A stretch of DNA of 64,000 nt from Lacticaseibacillus yichunensis (GCF_003946405.1 NZ_RHOG01000002.1:1-64000); one strand, 5' to 3'. Positions 49,548 through 59,183 are shown, counted from the first letter of the stretch. Made by a program: numbers and translations. Notes: generated by a model from the letters alone, not told the origin.

Positions 49548-51869
49548 TTATTCAGTCACTTGGGTGCGTTTTTGGTGAAGCGCCAGCAAGCCGGCAAAAA
49601 TCGCGGCCATCACCGCCAAGACCACGATGGTGACAACAGACATCGTGTTGAGCCCATTCACGGCGGCATTGAGGCCATCAAGTAGATAAGTCCCAGGCAT
49701 CAGTTTACCCAAGAACTGGTAGAAGCCTGACAGCATCGCGTTCGGCAACAGCCCACCCGAGACGATCAGTTGCAGGAACAAGATTGCCAGGGACAAGAGG
49801 ACGCCCACAGTACCAAGCCATACGTCCAAGGCAAAAATGATCAACGTGAACAGGGCTTCGGCGATCAGCAAAAGCAGGAACAACCCGACTGCACTGGCCA
49901 CACTGATGCCCATGCCCAGCACAACCAGCGTGATGCCCAGCGCGGAGACCACCAAGGTGCCGGCGATCCACAGACTGCGTTGCAGCAGGTTTGCCTTTTT
50001 AAAGCTGGCGCTGTAGCGGTTGAAGCCCAATTCGGTGAGCAACGCGGCCACAAAGGCGACCAGCAGCAGGACCATCGGCGACAGCACATCCAGCAGCGGT
50101 TTGGCCAGTGGATCGGACTGTGTCTTATTCGCGATTGGGGTGACGAAATGCGCCACGTTGGCTTTGCCAGTGTAAAGGCCGGATGTCTGTTTGGCGCCAT
50201 CGCCTAACTTTACATTTAGCTGCGTGACGCCAGCGGCCAATTGACTGGTCCCAGAGGCCACTTGCCCCGCCCCGTCATTCAACTTCGCAACGCCATCGAC
50301 CAGCGCCGGCACTTGGCCGTTCAACTGACCGAGGCCGGTATCGAGCTGCGTCGCGCCACTTGCGGCTTGGGCGACGCCATCCGTGTACTGCGCCAAGCCA
50401 TCAATCAGCCCGGCGTTCGTATCGGTGCCCTTGAGCCCAGCCAGAATCTGTTTCAAGCCATCCGAGATCTCGCCACTTCCTTGAATGGCGCCCTTCGTCT
50501 CGATCGTGGTGCCCTTTTTGGTCAGCCCATCATCGACATCTTCAAGGCCAGCCTTGAGCTGCGTGATCGCCTGCCGAGTGCCAGCGGTCAGGGTCGGCAC
50601 TTGGTCGTTGAGCTGGTTCAACGCGGCTTTCAGTTTCGCGGTCGAAGCGCTCAGTGTGGTCAACTCGCCGCCAGTTTTTTGGAGCTTTGCGCCGGCAGCT
50701 TCGAGATTGGTCTTCCCTGCATTCATATTCTTTTCAATATCCGGCTGTAAGGTCAACAGCTTCAAGCCAGACGCCATGTGATTTTTCAAAATGACTGCCA
50801 TCACATCTTTGTCCGCCATCAATTCATTCATGATAGATTTGAGTTGCGTCAGGTCATCCCCGGCCTTGAGGAAATTCGCCCCGGCGGCTTGCAGGCTGGT
50901 GCCGGTCGCGGTCATGTCGGCTGTGATCGCCGCGGACAGGTCATCGTTGCTCTTGGCATTGATGCCCGCCGTGATCTGGGAGACCCCACTTTGAAGCGCG
51001 GTCAACCCTTCGTCGAGTTCCTTCAGTTTTGGCGCCCCACTTGCCAATTGCTTTTCGATCTTGGTCGAAGCAAGTTGAAGCTGTTCATGGAGGTAGTCGT
51101 TGCCCGGAATCATCTGTTGGATGGCGCCTTGCAGCTTGGCCACGCCGCCGGTCAGCGTCGCGTTGTTTGCGACGATGGTCTGAAGCCCATCATTGAGTTG
51201 CTGGCCGCCATCTGCGAGTTTCGTCACACCGTCTTGCAACGTGCCGGATTTGCCTGCCAGCGTGGTGAGGCCATCGCTGACCTGACCGCTACCGTCTTCC
51301 AGCTGGTCGGCGCCGGCCTTCAGTTGGTCCGTCCCAGCTGCCGCCTCGCCGATGCCACTGGCCAACTGACTGAAACTGTCCAGCAGTGACTTGTTGTACG
51401 CCTCTTGGACTTTGGCTGCGACCTGGGCCTGCAGCTTATCCGCCACGATGCCAGTGATCATGTGCGAGGTGAAATTGTTGTGCGCCGACATATCAAGGCC
51501 GATGGTGCTTTGCTTCGGCGCCTTGCTCAGCGCGGTGGTTGCGTTTTGTGAAAAATCTTCCGGCAGCGTCACCTTCATCAGGTACGCCCCATTTTTCAAG
51601 CCGGCGTCCGCCTGTTTGGCAGAGACCAGGTGCCAGGTCACTTCCTTGCTGCGCTTGAGCTGACTTTCAACGCCTTCGCCCAGGGCAACGGCTTGGCCCT
51701 GGAACTGCGCTGGTTGGTCGAGATCGACCACCGCCACGTCGATGTGTTTGGTGCTCGTCTGCTGTTCATAGCTGACAAACTTCAGTGCGATGAACAAAAG
51801 AAGTAGCGGAATGGCGACGATGAGCGCGATGAGGCTCCCTCGTCGAACAAGTTGCTTGCTTGCGTGCAT
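49548..51869 (-). CDS. YhgE/Pip domain membrane protein
   Basis: A 773-residue protein with one N-terminal helix (residues 12-32), a very long extracytoplasmic region of repeated Gly-Ala-x-Gln-Leu-type heptads (about 180-560, a Pip/coiled-coil domain) and five C-terminal helices of the ABC-2 permease type. Relatives include the phage infection protein Pip of Lactococcus and EsaA-like proteins. Export of an unknown compound or phage-receptor function are both possible. ATG 51869 follows GGGGTCAT; a TTGACA element lies about 75 bases further up. Confidence 0.9.
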   Translation of the reverse strand: MHASKQLVRRGSLIALIVAIPLLLLFIALKFVSYEQQTSTKHIDVAVVDLDQPAQFQGQAVALGEGVESQLKRSKEVTWHLVSAKQADAGLKNGAYLMKVTLPEDFSQNATTALSKAPKQSTIGLDMSAHNNFTSHMITGIVADKLQAQVAAKVQEAYNKSLLDSFSQLASGIGEAAAGTDQLKAGADQLEDGSGQVSDGLTTLAGKSGTLQDGVTKLADGGQQLNDGLQTIVANNATLTGGVAKLQGAIQQMIPGNDYLHEQLQLASTKIEKQLASGAPKLKELDEGLTALQSGVSQITAGINAKSNDDLSAAITADMTATGTSLQAAGANFLKAGDDLTQLKSIMNELMADKDVMAVILKNHMASGLKLLTLQPDIEKNMNAGKTNLEAAGAKLQKTGGELTTLSASTAKLKAALNQLNDQVPTLTAGTRQAITQLKAGLEDVDDGLTKKGTTIETKGAIQGSGEISDGLKQILAGLKGTDTNAGLIDGLAQYTDGVAQAASGATQLDTGLGQLNGQVPALVDGVAKLNDGAGQVASGTSQLAAGVTQLNVKLGDGAKQTSGLYTGKANVAHFVTPIANKTQSDPLAKPLLDVLSPMVLLLVAFVAALLTELGFNRYSASFKKANLLQRSLWIAGTLVVSALGITLVVLGMGISVASAVGLFLLLLIAEALFTLIIFALDVWLGTVGVLLSLAILFLQLIVSGGLLPNAMLSGFYQFLGKLMPGTYLLDGLNAAVNGLNTMSVVTIVVLAVMAAIFAGLLALHQKRTQVTE

Positions 51870-51984
51870 TGTATGACCCCCAAAATACGAGTTATTTGTC
51901 ACGGCATTAGTTGTCAATGCCATTAACAGTCTCATAGTTTGCTCGTTTTTGTTAAGGGTGTCAACAATTTTTTCTCGCGGAATC

Positions 51985-52011
51985 AAAAAACCGCCGACAC
52001 GAGGTCAGCGG
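51985..52011 (-). terminator. Terminator after the ArlS-like gene
   Basis: CCGCTGAC and GTCGGCGG pair and are followed by six Ts on the minus strand. Confidence 0.9.
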
Positions 52012-52023
52012 CGTCAGTGAAAC

Positions 52024-53565
52024 TCAGTCATGTAATTCCGGTTTGGCCGGCGCGCTTGCTTGCAGCGCAACGGCTTTGGCAGCGGTGATCGTCGGCAAGG
52101 TAATGCGGAAGATCGAGCCATGCCCCAGGGCAGAATCCACTGAAATGTGGCCGTGATAACTTTCGACCAGCCGCTGGGCGATCGCGAGGCCCAAGCCATT
52201 CCCACCTGCCTCGCGACTGCGCGCTTTATCGACACGATAGAAGCGGTTGAAGACGCGGTCGCGGTCTTTGGGACTGATACCTTCGCCAAAATCCTGCACG
52301 GCGATTGCAATCGCCCCTTCTTCGGCCCCAGCTGAGACCTGGATCTCTTTGCGGTCCTTGGAATATTTCACCGCGTTGTCCAGCAAAATGATCAGAACTT
52401 GCTCCAAGTGGTTGCGATACATCCGCACCCAAACTGGCCCATCCAGTTCGTTGTCCAGCAAAAACGTAAATTCGGGGTGAATCATCTTGAAGTCGTTGAC
52501 GACCTGATCGATGGCCTGGTGAATATCGCAGACCGCATTTGGAAATTGTACATCGACCTGATCCGCCCGAGTCAGATCCAGCATCTCCTGAATCAAACGC
52601 TTCATGCGGGAGATCTCCTGCAGCGAAGCCGTCAGCGACTCATCGAGCACCTGTGGATCGTCCTTGCCCCACCGGTTGAGCAACTGCAGATGCCCTTCCA
52701 GCACCGCAACTGGGGTCCGCAACTCATGCGAGACATCCTGGACAAATTCGCCCTGTTGATCGATGAATTGCTGAATGCGATCCAGCATGCCGTTGAATTC
52801 GTTGACGAGATCGCCCAGCTCATCATTGCGCCGAAGTTCCGGAATCCGCACACTGCTTTGCGGCTCTTCATTGACAATGTCGATCGTATTCGTGATCAAC
52901 TTGATTGGCTGCATAAACCGCCGCGTCATGAAAAACGCCAGCGCAAACGCAATCACAAGGGCCGCCGCCGCCAACACGGTGATGATGAGATAGACCTGGT
53001 GCATGGTGCTGTGAAAGGCATCCATTTGGTCGGTGATCTGGACATAGCCGATCACCTCACCAGTCCGGCTAGAGGTGATCGGCCCACCACCGATCAACCC
53101 GGAAAAGCCATCGCCGCGCTGCTCGTAAATTTTCATCTCAGAGGTTCGATTCAGCGGCTGATCATTTGCCCGGGAGGAAAAGATCACCTCGCCTTGCTTG
53201 TTGTAAATCGCCAGACTGATATCCTCACGCGAGATCTTGGTGACCACGGAATCGGAGAAGATCGACGTACTCGGCTGCACGGCCTTGGTGCCACCGACTG
53301 CCGGCGCCGTGGTGGCAGACACATCGATGCGCGGGACCACGCTCGCGATGGTCAAATTGCTGGCAACTGGGGATAATCGCTGCTCGACTGCATTGAGCGT
53401 GTCCTGCACATTATTTTGTTCTTCTTGAATCAAAATGGCCCGCATGAACGCGACGAGGATGAGCGCCAGCACGATAAAGGTGGTGAACACCCCGGTCGTG
53501 ACGACTGCGGTCCATTTGACACTGAGCGAAAAGCGACGCGGCCGCTTCTGCGCCTGTTTTTTCAT
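52024..53565 (-). CDS. Sensor histidine kinase, ArlS-like
   Basis: A 513-residue kinase. Two membrane helices (about 15-45 and 190-215) enclose a ~145-residue external sensor. HAMP (215-268) and HisKA with FVQDVSHELRTPVAVLEGHL (His near 286) follow, then HATPase boxes DNAVKYS, VQDFGEGI and GNGLGLAI. The start overlaps the regulator stop by one base (TGATG). Its signal is unknown; ArlRS relatives respond to envelope state and metabolism. Confidence 0.92.
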   Translation of the reverse strand: MKKQAQKRPRRFSLSVKWTAVVTTGVFTTFIVLALILVAFMRAILIQEEQNNVQDTLNAVEQRLSPVASNLTIASVVPRIDVSATTAPAVGGTKAVQPSTSIFSDSVVTKISREDISLAIYNKQGEVIFSSRANDQPLNRTSEMKIYEQRGDGFSGLIGGGPITSSRTGEVIGYVQITDQMDAFHSTMHQVYLIITVLAAAALVIAFALAFFMTRRFMQPIKLITNTIDIVNEEPQSSVRIPELRRNDELGDLVNEFNGMLDRIQQFIDQQGEFVQDVSHELRTPVAVLEGHLQLLNRWGKDDPQVLDESLTASLQEISRMKRLIQEMLDLTRADQVDVQFPNAVCDIHQAIDQVVNDFKMIHPEFTFLLDNELDGPVWVRMYRNHLEQVLIILLDNAVKYSKDRKEIQVSAGAEEGAIAIAVQDFGEGISPKDRDRVFNRFYRVDKARSREAGGNGLGLAIAQRLVESYHGHISVDSALGHGSIFRITLPTITAAKAVALQASAPAKPELHD

Positions 53566-54251
53566 CAGGAGCGCATCACGTAGCCGGTTCCCCGCACCGT
53601 TTGAATGTAGCTCGGCTCGCCTGGGCGATCGATCTTGTTGCGGATGTAGCGGACATACACATCCACGACATTCGTCTCAACATCCGAGTTGTAGCCCCAG
53701 ACCTTTGACAAAAGAACGTCGCGGGCGAGCACAACATTGATGTTCTCCATCAGCGTCAACAGTAATTCATATTCACGCTTCGTCAGTTCGATGATGTCAT
53801 CGCCGCGCCGAACGACCCGGTTTTCCTTTTCAATGGTCAGGTCGCGATACGTGATGGTCGTCTGCTTGGCGGCATTGTGCTCGCCTTCGATGCTGATGCG
53901 ACGAAGCAAGGCACGCAGGCGGGCCAGCAGCTCCTCGATGGCAAACGGCTTGACGATATAATCATCGGCGCCGTGATCCAGTCCGGAGACCCGGTCGATC
54001 ACGGAATCGCGCGCCGTCATCATGATGATTGGCGTGTTCTTCACCTGACGCACGCGCCGGCAGACTTCCAGCCCGTTGAGCTCAGGTAACATCAGATCGA
54101 GCAAAATGGCGTCCCAGTCCTCGGCCAAAGCGGCTTCAAGCCCTGTGCGCCCGTTGAAATGCACGGCGGTCTCGTAGCCCTCATGCTTCAATTCGAGTTC
54201 AACGAAGCGAGCGAGGTTTTTCTCATCTTCAATAATTAAAATACGACTCAT
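53565..54251 (-). CDS. Response regulator, OmpR family, ArlR-like
   Basis: A 228-residue regulator. The receiver has Asp in ILLDLMLPELNG near 52 and Lys in YIVKPF near 102. The winged helix has ELTKREYELLLTLMENINVV and VDVYVRYIRNKID. ATG 54251 has AAGGAG upstream. It is the first gene of the pair. An extended -10 (TGC-TACAAT near 54360) lies upstream and a GCGGT-GAGA-ACCGC hairpin occurs in the leader. Confidence 0.93.
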   Translation of the reverse strand: MSRILIIEDEKNLARFVELELKHEGYETAVHFNGRTGLEAALAEDWDAILLDLMLPELNGLEVCRRVRQVKNTPIIMMTARDSVIDRVSGLDHGADDYIVKPFAIEELLARLRALLRRISIEGEHNAAKQTTITYRDLTIEKENRVVRRGDDIIELTKREYELLLTLMENINVVLARDVLLSKVWGYNSDVETNVVDVYVRYIRNKIDRPGEPSYIQTVRGTGYVMRS

Positions 54252-54369
54252 CTGAATACTCCTTATCAAGGTGATTTATCATTTGCCGACGGTGTTCGAT
54301 TCTCATACCCCGCGGTTCTCACCGCATATTTTCTCATCAAATCGATACTGCGCTTATTGTAGCACAGGG

Positions 54370-54640
54370 ACCAAATTTTGCCTATCACACGTGTCTCACA
54401 TTCTGAAAAATAAGATGAAATGAGAGATAAAAGAGGTCCTTCACATTGGTCTATTCCGGATAATTACAAAATTTAAATAAAGATTGACTTGTTTCAATTG
54501 GCATAGTCCTCTGCATGTGACCCCGCCTCGCAATTTTCTACGCTTGCTCTTTCCCAATTTTTGATCGGCGTGTGCGAAGACGGTACAGAATCACTTGTAC
54601 CGCCTTTTGTACCGCCTAAATCGCAAAAACAGGCGTTCTG
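54370..54640. other. Gene-free AT-rich stretch with GTACCG repeats
   Basis: Between the ArlR-like promoter and the gnd terminator no gene is visible. GTACCG occurs at 54597-54602 and 54609-54614 within a 10-bp direct repeat TTGTACCGCC of 12-base period, and inverted as CGGTAC at 54581-54586. Bases 54400-54500 are clearly more AT-rich than neighbouring DNA. Confidence 0.6.
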
Positions 54641-54642
54641 TT

Positions 54643-54697
54643 AAAAAAAGACGACCCCCGCTGCCCGCATGAATGCCGGGCTGACAGAGGTCGTCGT
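54643..54697 (-). terminator. Terminator after gnd
   Basis: GACGACC and GGTCGTC close a long hairpin with an inner GCCCGGCAT/ATGCGGGC stem, followed by seven Ts on the minus strand. Confidence 0.85.
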
Positions 54698-54717
54698 CAA
54701 TTTTTTGGCAAAAACTG

Positions 54718-56142
54718 TTATTGTTCCTCGTACCAGGTGTAGTGGTAGGTGCCTTCCTTATCGGTGCGCTGATACGTATGTGCGCCAAAGTAATCGCGCT
54801 GAGCCTGAATCAGGTTTGCGGGAAGCACTTCGCTCCGGTAGGAATCGTAGTAGCTGATTGCCGCTTCAAAGCCTGGGACTGGGACGCCAGCTTTGACGGC
54901 CAGGCCAACTAGATCACGGACATCTTCCTGGTAGTTCTTGGCGATATCCTTGAAGTAGTCGTCCAGCAACAGGTTCTTCAGTTCAGGATCCTTGTTGTAT
55001 GCATCCGTGATGTTTTGCAGGAACTTCGCGCGGATGATGCAGCCGGCGCGCCAGATGCGGGCAAGTTCGCCGTATTGAAGATTCCAGCTGTATTTTTCAG
55101 ACGCCACACGCATCTGCTCGAAGCCTTGCGCATAGCTCATGAGCTTGCTGAAGTATAGGGCCTTGCGAATCGTCTCGATGGCCTGCTTCTTATCGGCGAT
55201 GGTGACGTTGCCAACTGGCTTTGGCAGCACTTTGCTGGCGGCCACACGCTCATCCTTCATCGCGGAGATATAACGAGCGTAAACGGATTCGGTGATGACA
55301 CTTTGCGGCACACCGAGCTCAAGGGCGCTTTGTGAGCTCCACTTGCCGGTGCCTTTGTTACCCGCAGCATCCAAGATCAGATCCACGATCGGTGTGTCGG
55401 AGCCCAGGTCGTCTTTGCGCGTGAGAATCTCGGCGGTGATGTCGATCAGATAGGAGCTCAGTTCGCCTTCGCTCCATTCTTTGAAGACGCCGGCAATCTC
55501 GTCGACCGACATATTCAACATGTTGCGCATCACGGAATAGCTTTCCGCGATCAGCTCCATATCGCCGTATTCGATGCCGTTGTGGACCATCTTGACGTAA
55601 TGGCCTGCGCCGTTGGGGCCGATGTAAGCCACGCATGGCGCGCCGTCTTCAGGAGCCTTGGCCGCAATCTGCTCCAAAATTGGGGCAACGAGGTCATAGG
55701 CTTCTTTTTGGCCACCAGGCATGATGGATGGACCCTGCAATGCGCCGAGCTCGCCACCTGAAACACCCATGCCGATGAAGTTGATGCCGGACTTGTCCAG
55801 CTCCTGATTGCGGCGAACGGTGTCTTCAAAGAAAGTGTTCCCACCGTCGATCAAGACGTCGCCCTTGTCCAGAAGTGGCAGGAGTTCGGCGATCACGGCG
55901 TCCGTCCCAGCCCCGGCTTTGACCATCATCAAAATGCGGCGCGGCTTTTCCAGTGACGCCACAAAATCCTGGATCGTATAGCTTGGTACCAAATGCTTGT
56001 CTGGGTGATCCGCAACGACCGCCTCAGTCTTGCTACCAGTCCGGTTATAAATTGCAACGGTGTATCCACGACTTTCGATGTTCAGGGCCAAGTTCTTGCC
56101 CATGACCGCCATGCCGATAACGCCGATGGTTGGTTTGTCCAT
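54718..56142 (-). CDS. gnd: 6-phosphogluconate dehydrogenase, decarboxylating
   Basis: A 474-residue enzyme of the pentose phosphate pathway that makes ribulose 5-phosphate, CO2 and NADPH. NADP fold [15 protein letters not shown] lies at the start, the catalytic Lys in [15 protein letters not shown] near 184, and the C-terminal tail carries R and H for substrate. GGAGG lies nine bases before ATG 56142; a TTG two codons upstream is less likely. It is monocistronic with its own terminator. Confidence 0.97.
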   Translation of the reverse strand: MDKPTIGVIGMAVMGKNLALNIESRGYTVAIYNRTGSKTEAVVADHPDKHLVPSYTIQDFVASLEKPRRILMMVKAGAGTDAVIAELLPLLDKGDVLIDGGNTFFEDTVRRNQELDKSGINFIGMGVSGGELGALQGPSIMPGGQKEAYDLVAPILEQIAAKAPEDGAPCVAYIGPNGAGHYVKMVHNGIEYGDMELIAESYSVMRNMLNMSVDEIAGVFKEWSEGELSSYLIDITAEILTRKDDLGSDTPIVDLILDAAGNKGTGKWSSQSALELGVPQSVITESVYARYISAMKDERVAASKVLPKPVGNVTIADKKQAIETIRKALYFSKLMSYAQGFEQMRVASEKYSWNLQYGELARIWRAGCIIRAKFLQNITDAYNKDPELKNLLLDDYFKDIAKNYQEDVRDLVGLAVKAGVPVPGFEAAISYYDSYRSEVLPANLIQAQRDYFGAHTYQRTDKEGTYHYTWYEEQ

Positions 56143-56208
56143 GATCAATTGCCTCCTAATTTATACTCATGTTCATCCTAGCAGAATGAAAGCACTAATG
56201 AAAGCTCA

Positions 56209-56766
56209 TCACTTTTTTGATTCGTCGTCATCTTCTGGAAAAAGCTGCTTGAGTTTCGCAAATGCCGGGTTCGCCGTTTGCTGCTCGGCTTTACCGGCTT
56301 CATAGTCCGCCTCGCCGACCACGGACCAGTCATCCCCCTCCGGCATCGCCTCACCGGCTTCTTCCTCCGGTGTCAGTACCTGCATCGGGATCGACAACAG
56401 CACATGATCCGCGATCGCCGGATGCAGATCCAGCTCACTGCCGTCCAAGTCGATCAGGAGTTGGCCGTCGTCGTATTTGTCCTTATCTGCCGGGTTCAGC
56501 AAATAGATCTCAGTAAAGGTGAAATCCAGCGGCCAATCCACCGGTGTCAAACTCCGTGTCGATGGAATGACCATCTTGCCGCCAAGCGTGACGGAAACCA
56601 GCAAGTCGCCCTTATCATAGGAAATGTAGCCGTCCACCGTCAGTGGCGTCATATCCAAGATCTCGGGATCGCGGGCCATCAATTCTTTTTTCAAGTCGAG
56701 TGTGGTTGTAAAATGCAGTGGCTGATCCCGATATTTGACCAGTTCACTGATAGACCATTTAAGCAT
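56209..56766 (-). CDS. yceD: YceD family (DUF177) protein
   Basis: A 185-residue protein. The N-terminal MLKWSISELVKYRDQPLHF and central LTVDGYISYDKGDLLVSVTLGG are the DUF177 core. Family members are linked to 23S rRNA maturation. In most bacteria rpmF (L32) follows directly; here gnd follows, 66 bp on, so the usual pair is split. The C-terminus is acidic (PEDDDESKK). Confidence 0.9.
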   Translation of the reverse strand: MLKWSISELVKYRDQPLHFTTTLDLKKELMARDPEILDMTPLTVDGYISYDKGDLLVSVTLGGKMVIPSTRSLTPVDWPLDFTFTEIYLLNPADKDKYDDGQLLIDLDGSELDLHPAIADHVLLSIPMQVLTPEEEAGEAMPEGDDWSVVGEADYEAGKAEQQTANPAFAKLKQLFPEDDDESKK

Positions 56767-56830
56767 GGCGAGCTCCTTTCATGAGTGATGCAAAAAACGC
56801 ATCGATTTATTTTCTGCGAACCTACGCACC

Positions 56831-56950
56831 TGGTAATTGGGCTTCGCCAAGCAGGGTCATGACATCTAGGACATCACCCACGCGAGGCGAAAAGCGCCTC
56901 ACGCGTCTGCTGGACCTACCTGCATGACCCTAAACGCTCGGCGACGCACC
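56831..56950 (+). repeat. Dispersed hairpin repeat, copy E (divergent)
   Basis: It starts GGTAATTGGGCTTCGCC and ends CGGCGACGCACC. Arms GCAGGGTCATG and CATGACCCT pair, and apical GCGAGGCG pairs with CGCCTCACG-type sequence. It is more divergent than B and C but keeps orientation and ends. Its outer 20 bp encode the last residues and stop of tmcAL. Confidence 0.7.
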
Positions 56951-58081
56951 TTGTTGAATCGGCCTGCGCGCAAAATTCTGCTGCGTCCCTGTCAGCGTTT
57001 CAATCAGGTGGTCGCATTGCGCGGTCAGCGCCATTTCGCCGCCTGGGGCCAGCATCGGCAGGCTTGGGCGCGAGATGATCGGCAGACTGGCTGTTTTTTT
57101 CACCTGATGGAGGTAGGCTTGGCCGGCCGGCGTAAAGCCGAGCACGTGGACGAGTAATGGGGCCGCGGCCACGTCGACCGCCCGCAAGTTGAGCACCACG
57201 GCGAGACACAAGCGGCGCAACCGCGCGTATGTGTAGCGCTTAGATTTGATGCGCGCCATGAAGGTCGTAAAATCCGCCGCCCCTGCGATCTGTTGCGTCA
57301 GCCGGAATTCAAGTCCCTCGGTCATGCCCAAGATGCCGCGCAGCTCATCCAAGCTGGCTGTCTCCAGCCGGTAGCGCAACCATGGGAAAAAAACATCCCA
57401 GGTCACCTGCCGCGCCGTTTTCAGCCCCGCCAATGTGGCCGGTGGCACCATCGCACTGATATCTTCACCAGCCGCCAGTTTTGCTCGGATCTGACTGCCG
57501 CTGGCCAAGTCGCCGTCTGTCGCCGCCTCGTCGTGGCCGGCGCCGCGCCGCTCAAATGGCACCAACTGCATCCGAGCGCCGAGTGCGTGAATCGCCTGGG
57601 CATAACTGATGCCAAGCAAGAGATTTGGACTGGTCAAGCTGACGCCGACTGTTTTTTCATAAAACGCGTTGACCTGCGTCGCATACGTCTGCGTGTGATC
57701 AACAAAATCAGGGGGCGCCGCCTGCAAGTCAGCCAGCTTCGCCGCGACAGCCGCATGATCCAGCGCCGCGTTTTCCGTACCGAATGCCAAGGATGACACG
57801 CCCAATGCAGCAAGCAACCGGACCCCGCCCATCGCAAACTGTGGGGCGGCCTGCACCGCTTGCGCCGGGGGCAACTCGATCACCAGGTCCGCGCCGCTGG
57901 CCAACGCCATTTGCGCGCGCGTCCATTTATCAACCAGCGCGGGTTCGCCGCGTTGGACGTAATTGCCCGCCATCGCGACCACCACGCAATCGGCGCCGCT
58001 CAGCTTGCGGGCCTGCGCCAGCGCGAACACATGGCCGTGATGCAACGGATTAAACTCCGCAATCATCCCGACAGCCTGCAT
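56930..58081 (-). CDS. tmcAL: tRNA(Met) cytidine acetate ligase (YlbM/TmcAL)
   Basis: A 383-residue nucleotidyltransferase-fold enzyme that acetylates C34 of elongator tRNA-Met using acetate and ATP. The HxGH-type motif is GMIAEFNPLHHGHVFALAQ at the start; GNYVQRGEPALV and SGSQIRAKL follow. Its C-terminal residues (IQQGASPSV) lie inside the edge of repeat copy E, so its end may have been reshaped. It follows the YqeM-like gene by 2 bp. Confidence 0.94.
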   Translation of the reverse strand: MQAVGMIAEFNPLHHGHVFALAQARKLSGADCVVVAMAGNYVQRGEPALVDKWTRAQMALASGADLVIELPPAQAVQAAPQFAMGGVRLLAALGVSSLAFGTENAALDHAAVAAKLADLQAAPPDFVDHTQTYATQVNAFYEKTVGVSLTSPNLLLGISYAQAIHALGARMQLVPFERRGAGHDEAATDGDLASGSQIRAKLAAGEDISAMVPPATLAGLKTARQVTWDVFFPWLRYRLETASLDELRGILGMTEGLEFRLTQQIAGAADFTTFMARIKSKRYTYARLRRLCLAVVLNLRAVDVAAAPLLVHVLGFTPAGQAYLHQVKKTASLPIISRPSLPMLAPGGEMALTAQCDHLIETLTGTQQNFARRPIQQGASPSV

Positions 58082-58083
58082 GC

Positions 58084-58827
58084 CTACTCCTTTCTCGCGT
58101 GGAAAAACCAGCGGGTGCTGGCCGGCGTGATGGCGGCTTCGCCAAAATCAGCGGTGGCCGACACCAGTTTAAAGCCCGCCTGCGCCAACGTCTTTTCAAA
58201 GTCTGCCTGCGGATAGGTCCGCTCCTTGTGCGTTTCGGCCAATGGATGGTAGGCGTCGATCGCCTCGTCATAAATGAAGAAAGTCAGATCGTGCTCGATA
58301 CTATGCGGCACCTCACCTTCATAGCTGGTCCACAAAAACGCCTGCGTCTCCGTTTGGTCGTTGTACATGAAGCCGGGAAAAATATCATCCATTTGATGCA
58401 GCGAATGCGCATCAAAAAAGAAGTCTCCGTCGGCCGGCAACAGCTTGGCTACCTGCTGGAAGACCGCTGCCACGCTGGCCAGGTCTGGCATGTAGCAAAG
58501 CGAATCGTCAAAGCAGGTCACCACATCAAATGGCGCCAGGCCGATCTCGTCCAGCGCCAGCATGTCGCCTTGCACCAGCGGTACGTCCACGCCGGCCGCC
58601 TCGATCTTCGGCTCAGCCAGCGCCAGCATGTCACCTGACAGATCAAGATCCGTCACGGCAAACCCCGCCTGCGCCAACAGCACCGCCAAACTGGCGGAGC
58701 CGCCCGCCAATTCCAGCAGGCGCTGGCCATGAGGCGCCACGCGGGCGGTCACATAATCGCACCAGCGGCTGTATAAGCTGTCGTCCATCAAGCGGTCATA
58801 GACTTCGGCAAACGTCGTGTAGATCAT
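58084..58827 (-). CDS. Class I SAM-dependent methyltransferase (YqeM type)
   Basis: A 247-residue methyltransferase beginning MIYTTFAEVYDRLMDD. The SAM motif is LLELAGGSASLAVLLA near residue 37, followed by DLDLSGDML and VVTCFDDSLCYM. The substrate is unknown. It overlaps rsfS by four bases within the conserved yqe block. Confidence 0.9.
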   Translation of the reverse strand: MIYTTFAEVYDRLMDDSLYSRWCDYVTARVAPHGQRLLELAGGSASLAVLLAQAGFAVTDLDLSGDMLALAEPKIEAAGVDVPLVQGDMLALDEIGLAPFDVVTCFDDSLCYMPDLASVAAVFQQVAKLLPADGDFFFDAHSLHQMDDIFPGFMYNDQTETQAFLWTSYEGEVPHSIEHDLTFFIYDEAIDAYHPLAETHKERTYPQADFEKTLAQAGFKLVSATADFGEAAITPASTRWFFHARKE

Positions 58828-59183
58828 GCTTCCTGGACCCAGGCCGACACATCCACCAGCGGGGCTTCAGACCAAAGTTTTTCAAGATTGTAAAAGGCGC
58901 GTTCCTCTGGCAAAAAGACATGGACCACGATATCCGTGTAGTCCATCAGCAGCCATTTGGAATCCTTTGTCCCTTCGATGCGGGGAAGCGGGCCACCAGC
59001 GGCCTTCACTTTTTCATCGATCGCATCCACGATTGCATCGATCTGGCGCTGCGAGCCGGCGCTCATGATCACAAAGTAATCGGCAAGCAGGGAGACCTTG
59101 GTCATATCCAGGGTCACGATATCGTCGGCGCGCTTGTCATCAGCGGCCAGGACGATCGTTTCGAGTAACTTTTCTGCGTTCAG
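58824..59183 (-). CDS. rsfS: Ribosomal silencing factor RsfS, probable CTG start
   Basis: RsfS binds L14 and blocks subunit joining in starvation. The conserved N-terminus (LNAEKLLETIVLAADDKRAD) precedes the first ATG/GTG/TTG at 59117, so the frame must open earlier. In frame, only GTC, AAA and CTG lie between an upstream stop and this conserved part. CTG at 59183 is the best start: AAAGGAG stands nine bases before, and CTGA overlaps the yqeK stop in the way ATGA usually does. The product has 119 residues, the normal length; YFVIMSAGS and WLLMDYTDIVVHVF are typical. Confidence 0.88.
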   Translation of the reverse strand: MNAEKLLETIVLAADDKRADDIVTLDMTKVSLLADYFVIMSAGSQRQIDAIVDAIDEKVKAAGGPLPRIEGTKDSKWLLMDYTDIVVHVFLPEERAFYNLEKLWSEAPLVDVSAWVQEA

